From Oxalobacteraceae bacterium (lineage in GTDB: Bacteria; Pseudomonadota; Gammaproteobacteria; Burkholderiales; Burkholderiaceae_D), in NCBI GenBank assembly GCA_027485535.1, contig JAIXQV010000110.1:1-8459 (forward strand): a stretch of DNA of 8,459 bases. The letters run 5' to 3'. The notes under the pieces are model-generated. The model saw only the letters and a list, made by a program, of their open reading frames with translations. It was not told where the DNA came from and did not search any database. Shown one piece after another: positions 1 to 8,459 of the stretch (position 1 is the first letter of the stretch; every line of letters begins with the position of its first letter). The translations under genes and the position numbers were made by a program.

Positions 1-129
1 CGTACCAAGGTGTACGAGAACCTGGTCAAGGGCGACCACGTGATCGACGCCGGCATGCCGGAATCCTTCAACGTTCTGGTGAAGGAAATCCGCTCGCTCG
101 GTATCGACATCGACCTCGAACGCGACTAA
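1..129 (+). CDS. rpoB: RNA polymerase beta subunit, C-terminal end (partial)
   Basis: This is the 3' end of the gene for the beta subunit of DNA-directed RNA polymerase; the 5' part lies outside the window. Frame 1 reads 42 codons and a TAA stop at 127-129. The translation contains MPESFNVLVKEIRSLG, the conserved extreme C-terminal segment of bacterial beta, followed by the short acidic end IDIDLERD. In the known enzyme structure this end packs against the beta' subunit near the base of the clamp. rpoC follows after 80 bases on the same strand, the standard rpoB-rpoC order, so the two subunits are almost certainly cotranscribed. The identification is secure despite the short length. The rifampicin-resistance region and catalytic parts cannot be judged because they are not included. 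Confidence 0.97.
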   Translation, partial: RTKVYENLVKGDHVIDAGMPESFNVLVKEIRSLGIDIDLERD

Positions 130-146
130 CAAGCCGTCTGGCCACC

Positions 147-168
147 GGCCGCCCCGCAAGGGGCGGTC
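147..168 (+). other. GCAA-tetraloop stem-loop between rpoB and rpoC
   Basis: A perfect 7-bp GC stem (CCGCCCC at 149-155, GGGGCGG at 160-166) is capped by GCAA, a stable GNRA tetraloop. One G-U and one G-C pair extend it to 147-168. A competing 4-bp stem, GGCC/GGCC at 140-150, shares its left arm. No U-run follows directly (the next bases are TGCAGCAAAG), so it is unlikely to be an efficient intrinsic terminator. It more likely affects mRNA processing or stability, or slightly reduces readthrough into rpoC. The function is inferred. The rpoC ribosome-binding site GGAG lies downstream at 200-203. Confidence 0.6.
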
Positions 169-209
169 TGCAGCAAAGATATATTTTTCACGCCACTGTG
201 GAGTGATAC

Positions 210-4442
<4,233 letters not shown>

Positions 4443-4463
4443 CGATAAATCAGCCTTCGAAAG

Positions 4464-4490
4464 AATCGGCCCGGGACTCCCGGGCCGATT
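4464..4490 (+). terminator. Hairpin terminator candidate after rpoC
   Basis: A perfect 12-bp inverted repeat, AATCGGCCCGGG (4464-4475) and CCCGGGCCGATT (4479-4490), encloses a 3-base ACT loop and starts 22 bases after the rpoC stop codon. The stem is very stable, but the U-tract is poor: TTT at 4489-4491 (two of these bases are in the stem), then CATGG. It therefore looks like a real but leaky intrinsic terminator of the rpoBC operon, or a 3'-end protecting structure. Its position just before the str-operon promoter supports a transcription-unit boundary. Confidence 0.75.
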
Positions 4491-4519
4491 TCATGGCAAA
4501 TCGGTAACATTAGCTTAGG

Positions 4520-4548
4520 TTGACGCCGAGTATTCCACCATTTATACT
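4520..4548 (+). promoter_or_regulatory. Predicted sigma70 promoter of the str operon
   Basis: The -35 element TTGACG (4520-4525) and the -10 element TATACT (4543-4548) each match the sigma70 consensus at five of six positions and are separated by the optimal 17 bases. Transcription would start near 4555, giving a leader of about 180 bases before rpsL. The discriminator following the -10 begins CGCGAG, which is GC-rich. In E. coli this is typical of promoters of stable-RNA and ribosomal-protein genes repressed by ppGpp and DksA; applying that here is inference. The site lies between the rpoC terminator hairpin and rpsL, where a str-operon promoter is expected. Confidence 0.8.
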
Positions 4549-4563
4549 CGCGAGTTCTCGAAT

Positions 4564-4592
4564 TTAAGCTCGCTCGGGCTTAAGCGCTCTTT
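4564..4592 (+). promoter_or_regulatory. boxB/boxA-like antitermination element in the str leader
   Basis: A stem TTAAGC/GCTTAA (4564-4569 with 4578-4583), extended inward by a G-U and a C-G pair around a GCTC loop, is followed one base later by CGCTCTTT (4585-4592). That octamer differs at one position from the rrn boxA core TGCTCTTT, and its first seven bases equal the start of lambda nut boxA. The order hairpin then boxA is the order of E. coli rrn leaders, where boxA RNA binds NusB and S10 to make the polymerase resistant to termination. The bases after the octamer (GGTCTG) do not match the rest of the rrn boxA, so the call is tentative. Confidence 0.4.
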
Positions 4593-4636
4593 GGTCTGTT
4601 TTTCAGTCCCCGACGCTTTTTTCCGTGCCGGCAGTT

Positions 4637-4665
4637 AGCGGCAGCGCAAGCTATTGCATTCCGCT
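4637..4665 (+). other. Nested stem-loop in the rpsL leader
   Basis: An outer stem AGCGG (4637-4641) with CCGCT (4661-4665) encloses an asymmetric internal loop and an inner stem GCAA (4646-4649) with TTGC (4654-4657), capped by GCTA. An alternative stem, TGCCG (4626-4630) with CGGCA (4639-4643), would use part of the same left arm, so two mutually exclusive folds are possible. It lies in the predicted 5' untranslated leader. It may be a regulatory RNA structure or only a chance fold; the sequence alone does not decide. Confidence 0.35.
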
Positions 4666-4681
4666 CAAAGGCGAGCCGTAT

Positions 4682-4695
4682 CCCCGAAACCGGGG
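4682..4695 (+). other. Small GC hairpin before the rpsL translation start
   Basis: A 5-bp stem, CCCCG (4682-4686) with CGGGG (4691-4695), has an AAAC loop. It is followed after nine bases by an AT-rich stretch with two U-runs (TTTTTT at 4705-4710 and TTTTT at 4713-4717). The U-run is too far from the stem for a standard terminator, so it is recorded as a leader structure. A TTAAAA/TTTTAA pairing (4698-4703 with 4707-4712) could form in between. Confidence 0.4.
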
Positions 4696-4704
4696 TCTTA
4701 AAAC

Positions 4705-4734
4705 TTTTTTAATTTTTGTTGGGTTGAATAACCG
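4705..4734 (+). promoter_or_regulatory. Atypical translation initiation region of rpsL
   Basis: Upstream of the rpsL ATG there is no GGAG, AGGA or AAGG element, unlike the other complete starts in this window. Instead there are U-rich runs (4705-4720) and then a small hairpin, GGTT (4722-4725) with AACC (4730-4733), ending one base before the start codon. U-rich leaders are known binding sites for ribosomal protein S1, so S1-assisted initiation is a reasonable inference. The start itself is not in doubt, because it gives the standard S12 N-terminus. Confidence 0.45.
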
Positions 4735-5121
4735 ATGCCAACCATTAGCCAACTGATTCGCAAGCCACGTACCTCGGTGCGTGTAAAGAGCAAATCGCCT
4801 GCGCTCCAAAATAGCCCGCAAAAGCGTGGTGTCTGTACTCGCGTCTACACCACGACGCCGAAAAAACCGAATTCTGCGCTGCGTAAAGTCGCCAAGGTTC
4901 GTCTCACCAACGGGTTTGAGGTCATCTCATACATCGGTGGTGAAGGCCACAACCTGCAAGAGCACAGTGTTGTGTTGATCCGTGGCGGCCGTGTGAAGGA
5001 TTTGCCGGGTGTGCGCTACCACATGGTGCGTGGCTCGCTCGATACGCAGGGCGTCAAAGATCGTAAGCAGGCGCGCTCGAAATACGGTGCCAAGCGCGGT
5101 AAGGCTGCTGCAGCCAAGTAA
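4735..5121 (+). CDS. rpsL: 30S ribosomal protein S12
   Basis: The product is ribosomal protein S12 (128 residues; E. coli has 124), which sits at the decoding centre of the 30S subunit and affects tRNA-selection accuracy. Conserved blocks are intact: QKRGVCTRVYTTTPKKPNSA (residues 29-48), RLTNGFEV, SYIGGEGHNLQEHS and RGGRVKDLPGVRYH. Counting the initiator Met, the streptomycin-response residues are wild type: K43, K88 and P91. D89 is the conserved aspartate that RimO methylthiolates in E. coli. The C-terminus RGKAAAAK is slightly longer and more alanine-rich than in E. coli. It is the first gene of the str operon and lies 292 bases after rpoC, behind its own predicted promoter. Its start has no obvious Shine-Dalgarno sequence, which is odd for so highly expressed a gene. 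Confidence 0.99.
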   Translation: MPTISQLIRKPRTSVRVKSKSPALQNSPQKRGVCTRVYTTTPKKPNSALRKVAKVRLTNGFEVISYIGGEGHNLQEHSVVLIRGGRVKDLPGVRYHMVRGSLDTQGVKDRKQARSKYGAKRGKAAAAK

Positions 5122-5146
5122 TCGTTATAAGTTTAGTCAAGAATGT

Positions 5147-5235
5147 CTGCAGCTTAGCTGTAGTCCCCAGCGGCCTAGAAGGCCGAGTAAGTGAATGGGT
5201 TATAGGCCCATTCGTGGCGATGCGAAAGCTTCGCC
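5147..5235 (+). promoter_or_regulatory. Structured rpsL-rpsG spacer with four stem-loops, candidate S7 feedback site
   Basis: Four consecutive stem-loops fill this spacer. The first is CTGCAGC/GCTGTAG (5147-5163, one G-U pair, loop TTA). The second is CGGCCT/AGGCCG (5171-5185, loop AGA). The third is GAATGGG/CCCATTC (5193-5213). The fourth is GGCGA/TCGCC (5216-5235), enclosing a T-T mismatch, a GC/GC pair and a GAAA tetraloop. None is followed by a U-run. In E. coli the rpsL-rpsG spacer is folded and bound by S7, which represses its own translation. The position here matches, but I did not establish similarity to the E. coli target or to the S7 site of 16S rRNA. Confidence 0.5.
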
Positions 5236-5248
5236 GACTGAAGATTGA

Positions 5249-5253
5249 AAGGA
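5249..5253 (+). promoter_or_regulatory. rpsG ribosome-binding site
   Basis: AAGGA lies six bases before the ATG at 5260 and fixes that start. An in-frame TTG at 5245 would add five residues (MKGIV), but it overlaps this element, has no Shine-Dalgarno sequence of its own, and would give an N-terminus that does not fit the S7 family. Confidence 0.85.
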
Positions 5254-5259
5254 ATCGTT

Positions 5260-5730
5260 ATGCCACGTCGTCGTGAAGTTCCCAAACGCGAAATCCTGCC
5301 AGATCCAAAATTCGGCAATGTCGATGTCGCGAAGTTCGTTAACGTGCTGATGCTCTCCGGCAAGAAATCGGTAGCCGAAAACATCATCTACGGCGCGTTT
5401 TCCCAGATTCAGACCAAAACCGGTAAAGACCCGCTGGAAGTTTTTGCTGCCGCGATCGGCAACTGCAAGCCAATGGTTGAGGTCAAATCCCGGCGTGTTG
5501 GCGGTGCGAACTATCAAGTGCCGGTCGAAGTGCGTCCGGTTCGTCGGATGGCACTTTCGATGCGTTGGTTGCGCGAAGCTGCGAACAAGCGCGGTGAAAA
5601 GTCGATGTCCTTGCGTTTGGCAGGTGAGTTGCTCGACGCCGCGGAAGGCCGTGGCGGCGCAATGAAGAAGCGCGACGAGGTGCACCGTATGGCAGAAGCG
5701 AACAAGGCGTTCTCGCATTTCCGCTTCTGA
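5260..5730 (+). CDS. rpsG: 30S ribosomal protein S7
   Basis: The product is ribosomal protein S7, a primary 16S rRNA-binding protein that nucleates assembly of the 30S head and lies near the tRNA exit site. The ATG at 5260 gives 156 residues, the usual length in this group, beginning MPRRREVPKREILPDPKFG. Conserved blocks include VNVLMLSGKKSVAE, the GGANYQVPVEVRPVRR segment in the middle of the protein, MRWLREAANKR, and DEVHRMAEANKAFSHFRF at the C-terminus. The AFSHFRF ending is a betaproteobacterial trait. It is the second gene of the str operon, 138 bases after rpsL and 105 bases before fusA; both spacers are structured. In E. coli S7 represses translation of rpsG and its downstream genes, and the folded spacer in front of this gene is compatible with that. 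Confidence 0.99.
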   Translation: MPRRREVPKREILPDPKFGNVDVAKFVNVLMLSGKKSVAENIIYGAFSQIQTKTGKDPLEVFAAAIGNCKPMVEVKSRRVGGANYQVPVEVRPVRRMALSMRWLREAANKRGEKSMSLRLAGELLDAAEGRGGAMKKRDEVHRMAEANKAFSHFRF

Positions 5731-5737
5731 TGCAGGC

Positions 5738-5759
5738 GGCGGCGTTCTGACACGCCGCC
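5738..5759 (+). other. GC-rich stem-loop after rpsG
   Basis: A perfect 8-bp stem, GGCGGCGT (5738-5745) with ACGCCGCC (5752-5759), has a TCTGAC loop and starts seven bases after the rpsG stop. The next bases are CGACCCC, with no U-run, so intrinsic termination is unlikely. mRNA stabilisation or a processing boundary between rpsG and fusA is a plausible inference. Confidence 0.55.
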
Positions 5760-5776
5760 CGACCCCGAATCTGATC

Positions 5777-5804
5777 CCGGATAGGCCTCTCGATGAGGCC
5801 CCGG
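5777..5804 (+). other. Second stem-loop in the rpsG-fusA spacer
   Basis: GGCCTC (5784-5789) pairs with GAGGCC (5795-5800) around a TCGAT loop. CCGG (5777-5780) can pair with CCGG (5801-5804), leaving a three-base ATA bulge. Only TTT then CGAC follows, so it is a weak terminator candidate at best. The fusA ribosome-binding site AGGA (5826-5829) lies downstream and free of the stem. Confidence 0.5.
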
Positions 5805-5835
5805 TTTCGACAATTGAGAAAGTGTAGGACTGATC

Positions 5836-7941
5836 ATGGCCCGCAAGACCCCTATTGAGCGTTATCGCAATATCGGTATCTCTGCTCACATCGACGCTGG
5901 TAAGACCACCACCACCGAGCGCATCCTTTTCTACACCGGCGTAAACCACAAAATCGGTGAGGTGCACGATGGCGCCGCGACCATGGACTGGATGGAGCAG
6001 GAACAAGAGCGCGGGATCACCATTACCTCCGCAGCGACTACCTGCTTCTGGAAGGGGATGGCGAATAACTTCGCTGAGCACCATATCAACATCATCGACA
6101 CCCCTGGCCACGTTGACTTTACGATTGAGGTCGAGCGCTCCATGCGCGTGCTCGACGGTGCATGCATGGTGTATTGCGCTGTGGGTGGGGTGCAGCCACA
6201 GTCCGAGACTGTGTGGCGCCAAGCTAACAAATATGGAGTTCCACGTCTGGCGTTCGTCAACAAGATGGATCGTACCGGCGCGAACTTCTTCAAGGTCTAC
6301 GAGCAGATGCGTAGCCGCTTGAAGGCTAACCCTGTGCCCATTCAGGTGCCGATTGGTGCTGAAGAAAATTTCACCGGCGTGATCGATCTGGTGAAGATGA
6401 AGGCGATTATCTGGGACGATGCGACCCAAGGCATGAAATTCAACTACGAAGACATTCCCGCTGATCTGGCTGATGTTGCCGCCGAGTGGCGCGAGAAGAT
6501 GGTTGAAGTCGCCGCCGAGTCCAGCGAAGAGCTAATGAACAAATATCTCGAAGACGGCGATCTGTCGGAAGAAGATATCAAGAAAGCCTTGCGCACTCGT
6601 ACCATCGCCGGAGAGATCGTGCCGATGTTGTGCGGTACTGCGTTCAAGAATAAAGGCGTGCAAGCAATGCTCGACGCAGTCATCGAATATCTGCCATCGC
6701 CAGTCGATATTCCGCCGGTAATGGGTACCGATGACAACGAGCAACCAGCAAGCCGCAAGGCCGACGACGGCGAGAAATTCTCGGCGTTGGCATTCAAAAT
6801 CATGACCGATCCATTTGTGGGTCAGCTGATTTTCTTCCGCGTCTACTCTGGCGTGGTGAATTCGGGCGATACCATCTACAACCCGGTCAAGAGTAAGAAA
6901 GAGCGCGTCGGTCGTATTCTGCAAATGCACGCCAACCAGCGCGAAGAGATCAAGGAAGTCCGCGCGGGTGATATCGCTGCAGCGGTTGGTCTGAAAGAAG
7001 CAACCACCGGTGACACTCTGTGTGATCCGAGTGCAGTAATCACGCTCGAGCGTATGGTGTTCCCGGAGCCGGTGATTTCGCAGGCAGTTGAGCCCAAGAC
7101 CAAGGCCGACCAAGAAAAAATGGGCATCGCGCTGAATCGCTTGGCGCAGGAAGATCCGTCGTTCCGCGTCAAGACCGACGAAGAATCAGGTCAGACCATC
7201 ATCTCGGGTATGGGCGAATTGCACCTTGAGATTATTGTTGACCGTATGCGACGTGAATTCGGTGTCGAAGCGACTGTCGGTAAGCCTCAGGTCGCATACC
7301 GCGAGACGATTCGTAAAATTTGCGAAGAAATCGAAGGCAAGTTCGTCAAGCAGTCGGGTGGTCGCGGTCAGTATGGCCACGTGGTGCTGAAGATCGAGCC
7401 ACAGGAACCAGGCAAGGGTTTCGAGTTTGTCGACGCGATCAAAGGCGGTGTGGTGCCTCGCGAATACATCCCGGCAGTTGAGAAGGGTGTTGTCGAAACA
7501 CTGCCAGTCGGCGTGTTAGCGGGCTACCCAGTGGTGGACGTCAAGGTCACCCTGTTCTTCGGTTCGTACCATGACGTCGACTCCAATGAAAACGCCTTCC
7601 GTATGGCGGCGTCAATGGCGTTCAAAGATGGCTGCCGCAAGGCCCAGCCAGTACTGCTCGAGCCGATGATGGCGGTTGAAGTTGAGACTCCAGAAGATTA
7701 CGCCGGTACCGTGATGGGTGACTTGTCGTCACGCCGCGGCATGGTGCAAGGCATGGATGAAATCCCAGGTGGTGGTGGCAAGATTATTCGTGCAGAAGTG
7801 CCATTGTCTGAGATGTTCGGCTACTCCACTTCTTTGCGTTCGGCGACTCAAGGTCGTGCGACTTACTCAATGGAGTTCAAGCACTATTCCGAAGCGCCGA
7901 AGAACGTCACTGACGCAATCATTACCTCCAAAGGCAAGTAA
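5836..7941 (+). CDS. fusA: Translation elongation factor G
   Basis: The product is EF-G (701 residues; E. coli 704), the GTPase that drives tRNA-mRNA translocation and, with ribosome recycling factor, splits post-termination ribosomes. The GTPase motifs are intact: G1 AHIDAGKTT (17-25), the switch I segment ERGITI (58-63), G3 DTPGH (88-92) and G4 NKMD (142-145). The later domains are represented by the FFRVYSG segment of domain II, GMGELHLEI of domain III, the SGGRGQYGHV loop of domain IV, and a domain V region with EVPLSEMFGYSTSLRS. The ATG at 5836 has AGGA six bases upstream. Threonine codons near the start are almost all ACC, in contrast to tuf downstream. The gene lies between rpsG and tuf as in other str operons. 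The sequence looks like a canonical translocation-type EF-G, not a divergent paralogue. Confidence 0.99.
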   Translation: MARKTPIERYRNIGISAHIDAGKTTTTERILFYTGVNHKIGEVHDGAATMDWMEQEQERGITITSAATTCFWKGMANNFAEHHINIIDTPGHVDFTIEVERSMRVLDGACMVYCAVGGVQPQSETVWRQANKYGVPRLAFVNKMDRTGANFFKVYEQMRSRLKANPVPIQVPIGAEENFTGVIDLVKMKAIIWDDATQGMKFNYEDIPADLADVAAEWREKMVEVAAESSEELMNKYLEDGDLSEEDIKKALRTRTIAGEIVPMLCGTAFKNKGVQAMLDAVIEYLPSPVDIPPVMGTDDNEQPASRKADDGEKFSALAFKIMTDPFVGQLIFFRVYSGVVNSGDTIYNPVKSKKERVGRILQMHANQREEIKEVRAGDIAAAVGLKEATTGDTLCDPSAVITLERMVFPEPVISQAVEPKTKADQEKMGIALNRLAQEDPSFRVKTDEESGQTIISGMGELHLEIIVDRMRREFGVEATVGKPQVAYRETIRKICEEIEGKFVKQSGGRGQYGHVVLKIEPQEPGKGFEFVDAIKGGVVPREYIPAVEKGVVETLPVGVLAGYPVVDVKVTLFFGSYHDVDSNENAFRMAASMAFKDGCRKAQPVLLEPMMAVEVETPEDYAGTVMGDLSSRRGMVQGMDEIPGGGGKIIRAEVPLSEMFGYSTSLRSATQGRATYSMEFKHYSEAPKNVTDAIITSKGK

Positions 7942-8016
7942 TTTAAGAGTCAACCGGGACCTGTTCTGGTACTTGGGCGAATTTAGTAAATCGTTCTTTT
8001 TGAAGGAAGAAAAATC

Positions 8017-8459
8017 ATGGCAAAAGGCAAGTTTGAGCGGACGAAGCCGCACGTGAATGTGGGGACGATTGGTCACGTTGATCATGGCAAGACGACGTTG
8101 ACGGCGGCGATTGCGACCGTGTTGTCGGCGAAGTTTGGCGGCGAGGCGAAGAAGTACGACGAGATTGATGCTGCGCCAGAAGAGAAAGCGCGTGGCATTA
8201 CGATCAATACGGCACACGTTGAGTACGAGACACAGAACCGTCACTACGCGCACGTTGATTGCCCAGGCCACGCGGATTATGTGAAGAACATGATCACGGG
8301 TGCAGCGCAGATGGATGGTGCGATTCTGGTGTGTTCGGCAGCTGACGGCCCGATGCCACAGACCCGTGAGCATATTTTGCTGGCGCGTCAGGTGGGTGTT
8401 CCTTACATCATCGTGTTCCTGAACAAGTGCGACATGGTCGACGACGCTGAGCTGCTGGA
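8017..8459 (+). CDS. tuf: Translation elongation factor Tu (5' part, truncated by window end)
   Basis: This is the first 147 codons, plus two bases, of EF-Tu, the GTPase that delivers aminoacyl-tRNA to the ribosomal A site. The whole family protein has about 396 residues, so only most of the GTPase domain is present. G1 GHVDHGKT (19-26), the switch I segment RGITINTAHVEYE (59-71) with T62, G3 DCPGH (81-85) and G4 NKCD (136-139) are intact. The ATG at 8017 has AAGGA at 8003-8007, nine bases upstream. The 75-base gap from fusA holds only an imperfect hairpin (7954-7976) and no clear promoter, so readthrough from the str operon is likely. Codon use is odd: 8 of 11 threonines are ACG, whereas fusA begins with nearly all ACC. 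Many bacteria of this group carry a second tuf copy elsewhere, but none can be seen here. Confidence 0.98.
   Translation, partial: MAKGKFERTKPHVNVGTIGHVDHGKTTLTAAIATVLSAKFGGEAKKYDEIDAAPEEKARGITINTAHVEYETQNRHYAHVDCPGHADYVKNMITGAAQMDGAILVCSAADGPMPQTREHILLARQVGVPYIIVFLNKCDMVDDAELL

Noticed and set aside
133..140. GCCGTCTG, which resembles the core of the Neisseria DNA uptake sequence
   Set aside because: The AA that completes the GCCGTCTGAA core is missing. I noticed no other copy, and nothing in the proteins points specifically to Neisseriaceae.
180..185. TATATT as a possible -10 element of an rpoC promoter
   Set aside because: No -35-like hexamer lies 16-18 bases upstream; that position is occupied by the GC-rich hairpin.
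4654..4682. TTGCAT-17-CGTATC as a second str promoter
   Set aside because: The -10 match is poor, and the site falls inside the structured leader of a much better promoter.
4626..4757. 43-codon GTG-started frame in the str leader that overlaps the start of rpsL
   Set aside because: There is no ribosome-binding site upstream (only a U-run), the product has no recognisable features, and the overlap is out of frame with rpsL.
5200..6429. 409-codon minus-strand open frame crossing the rpsL-rpsG spacer, rpsG, the rpsG-fusA gap and the start of fusA
   Set aside because: It is notable because it stays open through a 105-base non-coding gap, but its translation shows no recognisable domain and most of it mirrors conserved coding sequence. 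A chance frame is the simplest explanation.
7942..8016. A separate tuf promoter or terminator in the fusA-tuf gap
   Set aside because: The only hairpin (7954-7976) has a mismatch and a bulge and no adjacent U-run, and no -35/-10 pair with acceptable spacing was found. Promoters inside fusA, as known in E. coli, were not visible in the parts I examined but cannot be excluded.

Overview
This window is a run of core transcription and translation genes, all on the + strand, from a betaproteobacterium. The order is rpoB (3' end), rpoC, rpsL, rpsG, fusA and tuf (5' end). The group is inferred from three things: the joining of the rpoBC operon directly to the str operon, which Escherichia coli keeps apart; the S7 C-terminus ending AFSHFRF; and the EF-Tu N-terminus beginning MAKGKFERTKPHVN. 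I cannot name a genus. All four complete genes are intact, have normal family lengths and keep their catalytic or metal-binding residues. I see no mobile element, CRISPR array, tRNA, rRNA or accessory gene, and no undescribed protein system.

Layout. Bases 1-129 are the last 42 codons of rpoB. An 80-base gap holds a GC-rich stem closed by a GCAA tetraloop and the rpoC ribosome-binding site. rpoC fills 210-4442. The 292-base gap 4443-4734 is the main regulatory region. It contains a 12-bp terminator-like hairpin, a near-consensus sigma70 promoter (TTGACG, 17-base spacer, TATACT), a hairpin followed by a boxA-like element, two further leader hairpins, and a U-rich rpsL translation start without a clear Shine-Dalgarno sequence. 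rpsL (4735-5121) and rpsG (5260-5730) are separated by 138 bases holding four consecutive stem-loops, a plausible site for feedback by S7. rpsG and fusA (5836-7941) are separated by 105 bases with two GC-rich stems. tuf starts at 8017 and runs off the window end.

How the genes work together. RpoB and RpoC are the two large subunits of RNA polymerase. S12 and S7 are primary components of the 30S decoding centre and head. EF-G drives translocation and EF-Tu delivers aminoacyl-tRNA. The layout suggests rpoBC transcription ends partly at the hairpin after rpoC, and the str operon then restarts from its own strong promoter. That promoter has a GC-rich discriminator, as expected for growth-rate or stringent control (inference).

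The interest lies in the non-coding RNA between the genes: the rrn-like boxB-boxA arrangement in the str leader, the multi-hairpin rpsL-rpsG spacer, the weak rpsL start, and a sharp change of codon preference at the start of tuf.
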